DNA of 64,000 nucleotides, from contig NC_045151.1 in NCBI RefSeq assembly GCF_008831285.2, positions 6,027,682-6,091,681 of the forward strand, in the 5' to 3' direction. Below, piece by piece: positions 16,715-29,943 of this stretch. Every line of letters begins with the position of its first letter. The stretch's first letter is position 1. This DNA comes from Nymphaea colorata. Taxonomy: Eukaryota > Streptophyta > Magnoliopsida > Nymphaeales > Nymphaeaceae. A program made the position numbers and the translations under genes. Under the pieces are notes generated by a model that saw only the letters and a program-made list of their open reading frames with translations, had not been told where the DNA came from and made no database searches.

Positions 16715-19700
16715 GTCCATAAGAATCGCCAAAACAATTGAGAAATTCTGTTTCAAGAGAAACTTTCTCTTAACAAAATTAAGGAGCTGTTTCTGTATAC
16801 TAAACCACTACAGAAATATCTTTTCTTCTCCTACCATTACATGGAATATTTCTAGTATAACTAAAATTTGAAAGAACCTCCTCCAAGAAAAAAGAACATC
16901 TCCAGTAAACTCTCAACAAACATCAGAATAGTTACATACATATCCATGTAATAACAATAGAAGTTATACATAACCTCCACATTTAGTCAAATAATCCAAA
17001 CTTAAAGATATCATGTATTTGCACTTGTTGTCATTTGAATGAAGCCTGAAGAAAAAAAAAATCTAATGCAGAAGGGAAAAGAAGGTGAACCTAATGGTAT
17101 ATGCACAACTAAGCTCTGGATAAAAATTCCATTTGTGCATGTCTGTCTTTTTATTATTTCACATCACATAAAGCAAACCAGAGGCTGGAGGACTCGACGC
17201 AGGCTCTCACTTAAAGAAGACAAATTATTAATGTCTCTCATGTTAGGAAAAAAAAAAATTGGAAATAAGGAAAGAGAAAAATAAGGCAGCCCATGGTATG
17301 AGTAGTTTAACATTGTGGTCAGGTGAACCTCATGCCACTAGTGCTACATGTACGTATGACTAAGTCCATGAATTTGGTTGTTCCCTTGCAATAATGAAGA
17401 TCAAAGCATCATTATGCATCTAGAGTTCCACATTTTAGTTCTAGCATGCTTTTGCTCTACAACACTAACAAGAGAAAAACAACATATGATTTTCCACATG
17501 CTTCTTCTAAAAAATTATGCATGTTTAATGTCAAGAAAATGCATAATCACTTGTTCTATACAAATAGTCTAGCCATGCAGGATGTGATACTTGCTTAACT
17601 CCTGCATATATTAGCCAGTGTGTTCCTCTGTCATATATAGTGTGTCAGAGACCTCTTCAAAACAAAGATTACTGTTTATATATGAAAATTTTTTGTTGTG
17701 AAAAGACAGGTAATTTGAAAAGAATGACTAGCCTCCATTTTAGAAATGTGGAACAAAATATGGGAGATGGGACCTAGTCTGTTGATATGACATTTGGTCG
17801 TTCCTGGTACCTTTACCAGGAGTAACCAAGCCAAGGGTTAAAGTTATGCTTGAATATTACTAGATACTCAGACATAAACTAATGTGCCTATATAAATAGA
17901 TTTGGAAATAGGCCTATTTTATAAAAATATGATGCATTGAGTAGGATCTAGAAAGTGCAGAATTGAAAGATCATAATTGGACACTTAGGATTTTAGAAAT
18001 AAGCAAGGTATTATTTGAAACTCTTTAATCATAGGATCCATGCATGCACACAATCCTAGACCTACATGATGCATGAATTTTCAAAAGTGAAGACATGCAG
18101 ACTTAGTTTGAAATCTGGTTTTAAAACACGATTTGACCTGTGTTTTGAAACGAACTGGGGATTAAAATTTTGACCTGTGTTTTGAAACGAACTGGGGATT
18201 AAAATGAAAACTGAAGGAAGTTAAGATCTGGACTTGATTGGACACGTGTCTAAGTTTGAACTTATTGAAATCTCACCTAAAAGTGGGTCCAATTTGAAGA
18301 ATCTAGGGGTTTGGCCATAGGGACTTGGATTTTAAGATCTTGCAAAAAAGAGAAAATGGAGAATTCTAATTAAAACTACTTTTGGTTGAGATTTTGAAAT
18401 TTTTTTGGAATGGAAACGATCTGCACTAGAGAAAAAAAAAATAGTTCTGACAAAGCAGGTTTTAGATTGCAATTAAAGAAAAGAGATATCAAAGAAAAGA
18501 TAATTTAAAATCGCAAGTTTGGAAGACTTGAAATATTTGAGAGGAAAAGCATGCCTAAACATGGGATTTTTCAGCTTGGTTTGAAATCATAAGTCTTAAT
18601 GCATCCTTCTGTATTTGAGAAAATGATGTGTGTTTCCCAAAGAGATCAAGAAGGGATGCTTCATGCCATCCCTCCAAGCAGATGGCACAGATTGAATTCA
18701 TCTTTCTTGATTTCTTGTAGGGAGGTGCACAATGTATGTTGCAGGTTTAGTGAAAGTGCACACATGCATGATTCTATTATAAACCATATGATGCATGTTA
18801 TACTTAATAATTAGTATAGAAAGAAATAGCTTTACAAAATACTAAATAGATATTTATATGGAAAACGAATAAAACAGTGCAAACATGCCTAAGTTTGACT
18901 GGAAGTGACAAAACTCGAATCAGAGTCCTAAGGTGAAAGAGGGCAAACCAAGAAGTCACTATAGGGTAACATTATAGAAACCGTAACATTATAGAAACCT
19001 GAAATTTAAGGTTTTGCAGAAAATAGATTACACTATTTTGGTTAAGAGATACCAAATGTTCTCGGATGTTTACAAAATTTGTGGCACTAGAAAGGCAGAG
19101 TTCTCAAGCTTCCAATGGCACCTTATTTGCAGAAAACAAATCCGGGATGGAGGACTACAAGTTCACAAAGTTAAGTTAGAATCTAGGGTTTCATGGAAGA
19201 TTTCTGCAGAGAACTGCAGAAAACAGTATGTAGAGTGTAAAGACTTAGCTCGACGGGCACCTATAGGCTGTAGGCTTCGGATTTTGATAAAACTTTAGGT
19301 GTGAATAGGGAACTCCTAGAGCTTTCCAATGAGATATTATATGTGGAAATCCAATTCCTGTATATAGAACTATGAACTTCTGAAGTTTACCAGATTCCAG
19401 AACTGTTTATACCTAGACTTCCTACTACAGAAAACAGGCATCCAAAGGAGGGTGAAATGTGACCTAGGGGCCTTGGAAATTGGCCTGGAGACTCTAGGGA
19501 CCTAAGAGATGGCTTTTATGGAAATCAAAAATCTATTCTGGTGAGGAAGTCGTAAACTACCAAAGGTTACAATCTGATTACGAGATAGGCTGTTTTACCT
19601 GGTTTTTACAATTCTACACGAGTTGAAACATAAACCTAAGGGCTGAACTGCCTCGATGAAGACGGTATGCCTACAAGATAGACTCGAGCATGCAGCTTCA

Positions 19701-20721
19701 AGATGGAATAAACAACAGTCCTAATATGCAATTGAAGTTCTAATCAAGCACGCATGAACTATTAAAGATGTGCATCAACACGACCGTTTTCATGGTGATC
19801 TTTTCCATGGAAAGGAAGAGATTAGTCCATACGAATGTGGCCTTCCAAACACAGTAAGAAACTAATGAACCCGAATATAGTACCAATATAAGTAGTCATG
19901 GAGGTCAGTACACTGAAACAATTAAAACAAATCGAAATACAATTAAGGCATAAAATAAATTCGTCATATATTACATACTTCAGAAAGGCTTACCTGGAGA
20001 GCTTATTTAGATAGAAACGAAGACTCTTAAAGGAAACACATGGAACATGAGGAAGAACAGAGAAAAATGCTGATAGAACAACCTGGAAAAAGAAGAAAAT
20101 AAGGGAAATAACGAAGAAGAAAAGAAGCAAAAGAAGATAGGCCTTAGAAGAAACTAAAGGGCTAAAAGTTGACGCCTACCTCGTTTAAGCAAAAAGCAGA
20201 CCTGCTGCTACTTACGTTTCTTCCAAACTTCTGCTGCAACCTGACAAAAGGATGGAACAAAGGGTATAGGCGGTGATGAGAAACAAAGAATGAGAAGGGA
20301 GGAATTGACGAGGAAAAGAGAAAAGGCAGATGAGAGAGAGACTGAATTGAAGAGAGAAGTGTTGAAGGAGATCTAACTGAGGGGAATGCGCTGTCCCTCC
20401 TTCTGCTCCTTCGCTTCTTCCAAACTTCTGCTCCTACAAATTCATTAAGTAGAGGTAGTATAGATGATGAAAGCGGAACTTCAGGAATGAAAATCTAATG
20501 AAAAAAGCTCACGAAAGTCGTGAGTTCCAAGAGATAGCAAACTGTTTTCCTCGTCAACGCTGTGAAAGAGGAGCATAAAATGATAAGAAAGAAGAGGTCG
20601 TGAAAGAGTGGAGAGTTAGAAGAGGAAAACAATAGAAAAGGAAGTAGGTAGACTGAAAGAGAGACGAGGAGAACAAGCTTGCCTCAGAGTCGCACTGCCA
20701 CGAAAAGAAACGTTCCTCCTT
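16715..20721. other. Gene-free stretch
   Basis: AT-rich sequence with only short frames lacking recognisable domains. Small tandem duplications are visible, including a ~37-bp unit twice at about 18131-18204 and a 19-bp unit near 18966-19000. A short perfect stem-loop (CCTGGTA/TACCAGG) occurs near 17802. No gene or mobile-element end recognised. Confidence 0.55.
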
Positions 20722-21583
20722 TAAAGGATATTTAATAACAATAGGATAGAATAAAAGAATTGATAAATAGGAAAAGAGCAAGAAGAAGACGCCAGAAATA
20801 ATCGAGAGAGAGGAGGGAAACGACACAGAAAGTGACTCGGCTTACCATGGCGTGCTCTCCTCAAGATCTGTCAGCTAAGTTGAAAAAAAAAAAAAAAAAA
20901 AGTACGTGAAGGAAGGGAATTCGGCTCCTTATTTAAAGGAGTTGCGTTCCTCCCTCTAGATAATTAGGAATTTGAAAAGAAAATAAATTTGAAATTGGAT
21001 GGTGAGGATTGAATGTAAGTTGAAGTGGAGCAATCTGGTCAGTCTGGTTTTAGGAATTATCAGGGATGGGTGGCGCCGTCTTAAGGGACTTAGCCTGACA
21101 ATTTGGAAATTTTGGATTTCTTTTGTCAAAACATTCGAGAAAACGAGTGGCTAGAATCTTTTAAAAATGATTCGTATCACCATACAAGATGTCGAGAATC
21201 TGGTGAAGAAAAAAGACCCTTTCAATGCAGCAAAACAATTGACTCTAGTAAAAGCCTTTTTACTTCTAGTAAAAGTGCTCACATGAAAAAAATTAGCTGC
21301 AGTAACGTCTGACTATCATAGCATGAAATCGACTTTCAGAAAAGGGGTGGTGAGAAAACTAGGTGGCACCATTTCAAGGGTACTTTAGGAATTCCTGGAT
21401 GTGTGTCACCCAAGAAGGCGACCAGCTAGTGAATTTTAAAGATAGATCCAAAGATTGGACGTCCGAGATGAATTGAATAAGCCATAGGTCTAAATCTGGT
21501 TAATTTGGATTTTAAAGGTTTGGGATTGGCTTGATGGAGATTTGGATTATGATTATCAATTAAAAGTGACGCCAACTTAAGAG
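20722..21583. repeat. Dispersed/segmental repeat, uninterrupted copy
   Basis: About 860 bp with clear homology, in the same orientation, to 33601-34037 continued at 39893-40327. It starts TAAAGGATATTTAA and includes the shared stretches TTGGATTTCTTT, CATATCACCATACAAG-like and GGATGTGTGTC. It has no coding capacity and serves as the unbroken reference for the interrupted copy. Confidence 0.8.
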
Positions 21584-22560
21584 TCATTTGGAAATTGCAA
21601 AGGAATCTGCTGCCTAGCCTAGGTTCCCTAATGAAAAGATAGGAATTGGGGAATTAACGGGTTTGATTACATTTAAATTGACGTGGCAAGATCTGATAAA
21701 TTTAGATTTGTCACTCAAATCAAACATGATGCCCGTGGTTCAAATCTAGGCTTGGAAAAGTGGGGGCGTCAATAGGCATGAGTGAATTCAACGAACTAGA
21801 CTTGTTATGATTTGAAGATGAGGACTTGATCCAAAAAGCATTCTAGGTTCCGGATAGGAAATTAAGGATTGGTTTGTAACTTTGGGTGTGAAAGTTATAT
21901 TGATCTGAGAGTCGGATCTGGGATGAGTGAAAGATAATGATGACGAGTGTGGACTTAGATCAAAATTTATGATCCAAAATAGATGGTGAACTGGATTCTA
22001 TATATAAATCCAGATTGACAATTTGGATGTATGTTTTGGACTGATATTTGATAGACAGATCCATATCTAGAAAAGCAAATATATTGGAATCATGATTATG
22101 ATTTGGAATAGGAAATGTATCATGAATTTGGATTTAAAATATGGACCGGGGTCGCTTCAGGCACAGGCAGGTTCAGGCTAGGTTTGATGACACTAGTTGG
22201 AATGGAGGTTTGACTGAAAGTAGGCTCGGTATGGGGTTTGACTGGGGCTGGCTAGCATTCGAGTCTATTTGAGTTGGTTTGAATTAAATAGGCTTGACTA
22301 ATGGTTTAGGAGCCAAGGGTCTGGACCTTGCTAGATCAAGCCCATCCATATTGAGGATGGGAATAGGTTCAACAGGATGATCTAGGCTTAGATCAAGCCC
22401 ACCCATACACTACCCACCCAAATGGATTTAGGCCAGTGGTCCCACTTGTCTCAAAGCTGAAAGTACTTTTAGTTCTTCCACCTTTTAGCTTGTATATCAC
22501 GAGTAAGAATTTGACAAGATTTTTCCCTGATGTATTATATTACACATAGCAACTCTCATC
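21584..22560. other. Gene-free stretch
   Basis: Non-coding sequence with repeated GGATTTGG/AGATC-type phrases suggesting old repeat DNA. No structure assigned. Confidence 0.5.
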
Positions 22561-22699
22561 CTAATTCAAGCCCACATGCATTCCACAGGCATCAACACTC
22601 CCAGCGTCCTTATTTTGGTTTCTCTCAGCGTCCTTAACTTGGTTACTGAATCCACAAAAATCATGCGGCACATTTTCATGTTCCATGTTTTCTCATGAC

Positions 22700-23560
22700 T
22701 CCGCTGAGACAAATAGTCAGTAGTTGAAAAAAATGCTAGGAAGGTTGACCTCATGGAAATTTGCAAATGATAGACCTTGATCTATTTCATCTTCTGTATC
22801 AAAAACACCAGCAAGCGTCCCCTCCTTATCCGGTCCGCTGCCCGAAAACTTACTTTTGTCAAGACATGAAACATGCAGACATTTCTTCAGGCTCTTCAAA
22901 ACAACTTCCACTCACAAACTTTGAATCACGTGATACAGAAGCTGAAGGCATATGAAAAGATGAGCGAGTAAGCTTTTCAGCATCGCTGCTGGTGCATGGA
23001 TCTATTGACCAGCTTGCATGTTCTGAAACAGGAGAGTGGCTGGAGTACCCTGATGGTTCTTGAGGATGGTCACACATGCAGAGTGTTGGAATATTTTCTT
23101 TGGCTTATGGCAAGAGAGCATATCAAGTGATCCTACGAGATTGCACTGAGATACTAAAAGGTCCATCTATGGTTCCCCATGGAAGTAGTTAAGCACATCA
23201 TCATCCTTTGTAATAACCATTGCTCAACAGGAAACATAAGTTAGCACATTCCCTCAATGATTTGGCGGATCATATGATCAGTTTCCAAAATGAACAAAGC
23301 ATACCAAGCAAGTCAACATCAATTGAGACAAAATTAGAAACTCAAGGATGTTTTAACTACATTCATTAAACAAAAAGGTTCTCACAGTGGAAGCCTATGC
23401 CTCACAAAAAAAAGACAAGACTAACATGGACCAAATATGCAGCAAAAATGAGAAATCACCATCAGAATTTTCAGTAATAAAAAATTTAGAGCCTTCATCA
23501 GTGACCTCATCCTGTTGAAGCAAAATGTCCTTTGTGCCTGAATTCTTGTCATCCTTCAAC
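22700..23560 (-). pseudogene. Coding-like fragments downstream of AUG7 (unrecognised)
   Basis: Three minus-strand stretches have protein-like composition. About 23460-23555 reads KDDKNSGTKDILLQQDEV and onward to a GTGATT donor-like site. About 22860-23077 is Ser-rich (SSHSPVSEHASWSIDPC...EEPEEMSACFM) and then hits a stop. About 22717-22900, in a shifted frame, reads SKFSGSGPDKEGTLAGVFDT and DEIDQGLSFANFHEV. The frame breaks and lack of a clear start suggest a decayed or captured gene fragment, though unrecognised introns could also explain them. I do not recognise the family. Confidence 0.4.
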
Positions 23561-23594
23561 ACAAGAGAAAGAGGAATGATTCATGAAAACAGCG

Positions 23595-26500
23595 CTATTC
23601 CTTTTCTTTATTAGCTCCACCTTGTTCTCTACTGAGAGACGCAGAGAGAATTCCCAAGTCACGATTGAGGCATGTTAAAGCAGACTCACACTCTGCAATT
23701 ATCCTTGTGACCGAAGAGGAGGATGACTTATCAGCGGTTGATTCCGATCCAACTGCTATAGCAGCATGGGCATCACGAAGATTCCTCAAGTTCCCAAGAA
23801 ACTGTCATTTGGCAGGACATAAGTTACTTCACTTAGATGTCGACAACATTTTTGACATTTATAAGACAGTTTATGATTTGAGTCGCTCTTATTACTTTTT
23901 CTGGTGCATAATTGGTATTTTATAGTACACCTTACCAAGGAAGCTCTGGCATGTTGATGCCAAAGCATGTAGGCATGTCCTACATATAAAATGTGTTCAA
24001 TAATTTAATAATGCAAACAGGGCCATTAGGAGAAAAGCAATGTCAACACTGCAGATTCACGTGGATAAATAAGGCCCCAAATTGAGCCTATGAAGATGTG
24101 TTGCAATGGTAAACAACTCATATCGATCTTACATTGATAACCATTGTAACCAGATGCAGGCTTCAGAAAATAGATCTAAACATGAATGTAAGTAATGACT
24201 ATTCACAGTTAGTTTTAACTGAATTTTCTAGCTTGACTCCATTTGAAACTACATATCTGGGTATGTGTCTTATCTCACTCCTCACAACCAAAAGGTTTAG
24301 TACACTACTTTCAGTTCTGCTCTTATGTTGTTCAAACAGACAAAATCAGGACTTACCTTTAGCAGAACCTTATAGGCCTCTAACAAGTGATTAGCCGTTG
24401 GGCCAAATCCATGTAATTGTGGGACTTCCATCATGTGGGTCCATGGGCGAATTTCCTGATAGAAATGAACTATATCAAGAAACATGCTTCTACAAGAATG
24501 AGACTTCTTAATGATAAGACCGAAAAAAAAACAAATTTAGAAGTGAACAAGGAGAAAAATTTTTAGGTTTCAATGATTAACAATACCTACATATCCAGAT
24601 CCCAGAAAAAGAAAAACGAATGACACCATCATGACTGTTGATCTCTTCTAGGATGGAATAGTACTACAGAATGGACCTAAAAGTGTAGGTCCAACTAGCT
24701 AATCAGAACAAATGCACAAGCTCCTAGTAGATGGACCAAGGCATCATCTGATAATCTGTTGATCGGTCAACATGTCTGACCCATCGCCAGAACACAAGGT
24801 TAGGCTTGTCTAGGTCTCTATATTCAGAAACAGAAAACAATGTCTCAATTGATTGATGAGTACAGCTCTTACCAGATGCACATACATACACATCTGATCC
24901 CATCTAAGGTAAGATTGCCACAAAATCAGATCCAAAGATGCTTCCAAGAAAATTCTAGCTCATATCCCATGCAATTAAAAACCTAAGTAAAAGGTTGGGC
25001 ACCAGTCTAAAGCTGTGTGTCCATTAGCCTGTTCAACCATGGCCCCATGAATGTGAAGTTATGAACCAAAGCATGGTTGTCACAGCTTCCATCTTGCCTC
25101 CATGGACATTGGCTGGGAACCACCCTTGACTGTGAAGACTAGATTGCAGTCTTAGTTCACCAATTGACAGGATTTCTAGATGGAACATTTCCTGTGGTCA
25201 TGGCCAGACTGCAGTCACTGTCTAATCTGCTCTAAACACAGAAATTCATTTGAATAATATTTTCTCCCAAAATATCATTAGAATCCTAAAACTTGGAAAA
25301 AAGAATCTTCCATGGTTTTATATTTTACATAATGCAAGACGAGCCTAAAAGAAATGCAACTGCACTGTTTAAAACATAAAATTAAGGCAGTGCATGACAC
25401 CATGAGGAACATACAAAAATGCAAGAGCAACTAATGGTCCTGCTACCTTTCCATAAATCAAATTGAAGGACCTGGCAGTTTCAAGAAAAGAATCCAACTG
25501 CACCCGGAGCCGAGATTCTGCTTCTGTGTAATCTTCATCTGGGTTGTAAGCATGCTGAACAAGGAGAAATGTGTTTCATTTATAAGAAGGAACAAAGATA
25601 ATAGGTTAATGCACTTAATCAACTGCAGGAAGTCGACACACACAGACACACGTATACATATCACATATGTACAGACAACCCCCTCCCCCCCCCGACAACC
25701 CGAAAAAAAAAAAACCAGAACTATGAAATGTCCAAAAGAAAATCTGGTACTCACAAAAAAGATGCAATAGTGAGGTACAAGTTAAATGATGATTACTTAT
25801 GAATTAATGGAATATTCACATTTTACAACGTAGAAAAGAACATTAAATATCACAACTAGGGAATTTTTGTGAGACAGCAAAGTTAGCAGAGAGTAAATTT
25901 AGCTGAATAAAATTCATTGCAGAGTTATGTTGTACCTTTGTAGCTAAATCGTGGACCATTTGTTGTAAGCTTGACATCTGTTTGGAATGTTCGACAAGTT
26001 TCAGCTCCAATTCTGCAACATCTGGCCTGAAAATTAACTTTCATTAAAAAGAAACCACTGCTTGTACAAATTTTTTATGGGAAAATTTAGAACATGGACT
26101 TGCTTTTATTTTCCCATTTTTAATGGTGAATCAAGTTGTTACAATCAAATTCCTACATTAATCAACTAAATTATCCCCATCTGCACACTTAATGTAGGTT
26201 TGAATGAATTTATACATGTAGATAAATATGCACAAAACAAAGGATGCAGAATTTTCTTTTAAAAGAATATAATAAGCCATGGTACAGCAATGAAATGTTA
26301 TGAACGAGTAGCAAAAAACTGAAGTTTCAAGGCATTTATGTAATGAACGAACTGAAAAGTGAGAGATAGAGACAGAGAAAGAGCAATCTTATTAATCAAT
26401 ATGTTATGAGTAAAAAGGTAAACACTTACAGAGGATACAGCGATTGGATCTGAACATCTGCTGGAAACAGCTTGCACTCTTCAGAAAATATCTGTGTTTG

Positions 26501-29195
26501 TTTTTCAGCAATAGAATCTAAGAGTTGAATATCTTTGCCAACTTGTTCATCAACACTGGAGAGAAAATGCAGCTTAGATAAGCTAAAATGACTAATATTA
26601 TTCATAATTGAATTAAGAGCTTTTCATGAGAAGTGGCTATTGCTAAGCTAGTTAAATTTTCACTTTAAGGTTCAGAATCATGTTAACCTCCATTCAGGGT
26701 TGTCAGCATAGCAGCTTGCCTCCACAAGGTCTACAATAAGCCGGAGCATATCAGAACGATCTTCATAGCTACCTCTGCCCTGTAAGATAAGACTCAATCA
26801 CTGAACAATCCAATAAGTGACATCTCTTTCATGGCATGCAACATAAAAGCTTCAATGCACTATCTTTTAGAATATAGTTCGCATGCATATCAATGTATTA
26901 TAAATAATACATATACATGCATGTATACATGCATACATCATAGGGTAGTTATAAGTTATAACTTCCATCATTTTTGTCCAATGCCCATAAAATAAATTCT
27001 CAAGAAAATTAAATTTGATTTGATGACACACTTTAGAGAAAGAGTAGAAAAAACGTTGAGCAAGTCCTCAGTACAACTAATAAATTTTAGTTTTTCTCCA
27101 ACTCAAATATCTAATGTTCGGATAAAGCCAATCTTATTCACTACATAGACTAAAACTTTCTACGTTCCTTTTTCCTTTCACCTAAACATCTGGAATGAGT
27201 GATACCTTACAAACATCAAAAATCATTTCTTAGTCACTTACAAAATCATGAATATTCAATATTTTAGGTGCACTATTTGTGGGAAACATGAAATTTTTGC
27301 TAAACTTACCTGGATTGCTTCTATGTCATCAGTTGGCGTTATACCTAGAAACTTGGCTATCTCTGCCAAATCTGCATTAGAAACATAATATCAACTTGAT
27401 TTCCTAATATTTTGTATATGGGCAAGCATGAGAGAGAGGCGTCACAAGCAAAGTTGTAAAGTGCATACCATAACCCATATCAGTTAGACTAATAGTTAGA
27501 TACAAACGGTAACATAACATAACATAACATGAAAAATCTTAAATTGATTTGTTTGATATCAAACATTTATGAAGAACTTAGAGAAATCTAAAAATTAGGA
27601 ACAATCAGAATAAACCATGAAAAATATTCTTCCCATAAAAAACATTTCAAGCAATGTCATTCATTACACATCAAGAAAGAAACATTATTTTTTTCAAGGC
27701 AAATGACAAATGAAACTATCCTTCATCAACATTTTCATCTGCTCCTCCCAAAATGCTCCTCAACAACATGGTTCCACATCCATAGTTTTTTTTTTCTTTG
27801 CTCCACCAATGTTGAACCATTCAAGATCTTATTCTTCGGCACAATTTTCATCAGCTCATGATCTACTACATCGAATACCTTCTTGTGCCCTCTTCATTGA
27901 AACAAAGGTTTTGTGAGGCAAATTTGGGAATAAAATGGATATCCATTGTTCAAAAAGATTAACTAAGTGAAAGGTTAAGAAAATTATGCAAAACCATGAT
28001 TTCATGGTCTGTCACCAAGTACATCTGATCACTCTACCAAACAGGAAGAATGCGGACAACAGAAAATAGAGAAAACAGAGAGAGAAGGAGAGAGAGGGGG
28101 TTTCATGAAGTCAATTATTAAGACACAGGTATCCTAGTTTGGATGCTCTTCATTTATGCTAGTGTTGGAGAAGACAACCAAGGGAAAGCAAAATGGAGAG
28201 TCTATCGTTCAAAAAGATCAAATGAGTGAAAAGCAAAGACAACTTGCAGACCATGAATATCTGATGATCTAAGCCAGTAAGCCATAGAATAACGATGCAA
28301 GCTTATCAATATGTGCTAACATGGTGAAGTAGAAAGCTGGTCTTATGAAAAGAACACTCCCTTGCACCCAAAGGCTAACTCTAAGCAACTCAAGGGTGCA
28401 ATCTGACTAGCAAAAATACGTCATACAACAATCGAACTCAAGGTAGTATGGTGCACCTCTCGTTTTATAAATTACAATTAATACACAACACTTAATTATC
28501 ACAACAATATGCTTGACTTACTAATTATACAACCGCCAAATAAATGATACAAAATGTTACTAAAGGGAGCTTTACATTGGATCCTAGCTGCTTCATCATC
28601 AGCATCTCCTTGCAGGTTCTGTTGTGTGAATGGAGATTTCTCGCCCAAAAGCCTGTAAAAGAAATTATTGATATTTGCTAATACACATGTACAAAATCAT
28701 TAATCCTTAAATACATGCAACAATGCATAAAAGTCAAGCTAAACATATGAAATGTAAAGGGAGAAAGGACAATACAGGGAACACATTTGAACCCACCATA
28801 AATCAATAATAGGTCACGTGAAAAGCCACTAACAAATAGATGATAACCATAAATATAAAACACTTGTCTAAAAACAACCTTTTCTTTGTTCATCTCCCTC
28901 CTTTACCTTTCTGTTGTTCATCTGGTCAGTTCAAGTTATACACCGATCAGGAAGTAAGAATACCATGAGGAACAAGGAAGAACCCTTCTGCTAAGACCAA
29001 ATTTGACGGAATGGATGCAAGGTGGGGTTGAGGGAGTAACGAGGCAAGGAAGATTAAGGACCTGAAGAACAGCCATTCAAGCAACGCATATCTCTCAGTG
29101 CCAGCAAAAAGGAGGGATTGTGCCGGAGCAGAGGCCCTTGGGTAGTTCAACATTGTCAACTTCTTCTGTATCTCCTCCAATTGCTTTGCCGCCAT
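23595..29195 (-). CDS. AUG7: AUGMIN subunit 7 (AUG7), complete nine-exon gene
   Basis: Plant augmin complex subunit. Augmin binds existing microtubules and recruits gamma-tubulin to nucleate branches in spindle, phragmoplast and cortical arrays (family knowledge). Exons: 29062-29195, 28576-28652, 27310-27371, 26688-26779, 26430-26555, 25936-26026, 25447-25554, 24357-24455, 23595-23801. They sum to 996 nt, 331 residues plus TAG, about the usual plant AUG7 length. All introns are GT-AG and all phases join. Landmarks in order: [13 protein letters not shown] at the start, [11 protein letters not shown] and YALLEWLFF (exon 1), [17 protein letters not shown] (2), [13 protein letters not shown] (3), IVDLVEAS (4), [11 protein letters not shown] and [15 protein letters not shown] (5), heptad-rich helix (6-7), [19 protein letters not shown] (8), [18 protein letters not shown] (9). 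No damage seen, so it should be functional. Confidence 0.96.
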
Positions 29196-29850
29196 CGATG
29201 AAATTAGATTTCTTCACTTCTCCTTCTCTCTGATGCATAAGGGAGAAACTTAGTGTCTTGGACACACATGGGGACTTAATTTATCTTTTTTACACCAAGC
29301 CTCTAAACTTATCAATTCAAAAACTCCCCTGCATTTAGGTTATTATATGAAAACACAACTTCTAAAACCAGAGAAAAGGCACGAATCTCACCTCTAAACC
29401 GAGCAGCTGCGAGAAGGAGATGGTACACCGAAGGAAGAAAGGGCAATGGTTGATCAACAAGAAAAATGAAAACCGACGACGATCGACCAACAAAAAGAAA
29501 AAGGGCGTTTCACATAGACGGAGAGAGATTGAGAGGGGAAGTGTGAAGCTCGAATCGCATACCTGCCTCCACCATTTTCCAGCGGAGTTGCAGGTGATCG
29601 AGCACCGGCAGGGAAGACATCAGCTCGCTAAGATGCGCCTGCGACAGTGAGAAGGGAGATGCGCATACCTCGACGGCTTAGAAGCAACGGGCGAAAAAAT
29701 AAGCCCCGGATTACAGTTCCACCTTTTTAGGTGGAACTTCAATAAGTACTGTTCACACTCAAAAACACCAGGCACTAAAAAAATACGACGTTTGAAGCGC
29801 CGTGGTATTTTCCTGGATTTTTGAACCTTAGTTTCACGTCTACAATAAAA
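29196..29850. other. AUG7 upstream region and a TIR-element remnant
   Basis: Immediately upstream of the AUG7 ATG. I see no assignable TATA box. From about 29690 the sequence matches the subterminal part of the TIR family, including a perfect stem-loop GTTCCACC/GGTGGAAC at 29716-29737, so this remnant lies about 0.5 kb upstream of the gene. Confidence 0.5.
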
Positions 29851-29943
29851 TAGGCCGTTTGATTGATTGGAAACATGAGATTGAAAAGAATTTTCTCAAA
29901 ATAAGTTTTCTGAAATAAAGGAATGAGAAATAAGTTTCCTTAA

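Noticed and set aside
20554-20826. 90-residue minus-strand frame rich in Ser, Leu and Phe
   Set aside because: Lies partly in the duplicated block and is broken in the other copy; purine-rich tract effect.
27510-27531. AACAT pentanucleotide repeat considered as an array
   Set aside because: Only about four units within an AUG7 intron; an ordinary short microsatellite.
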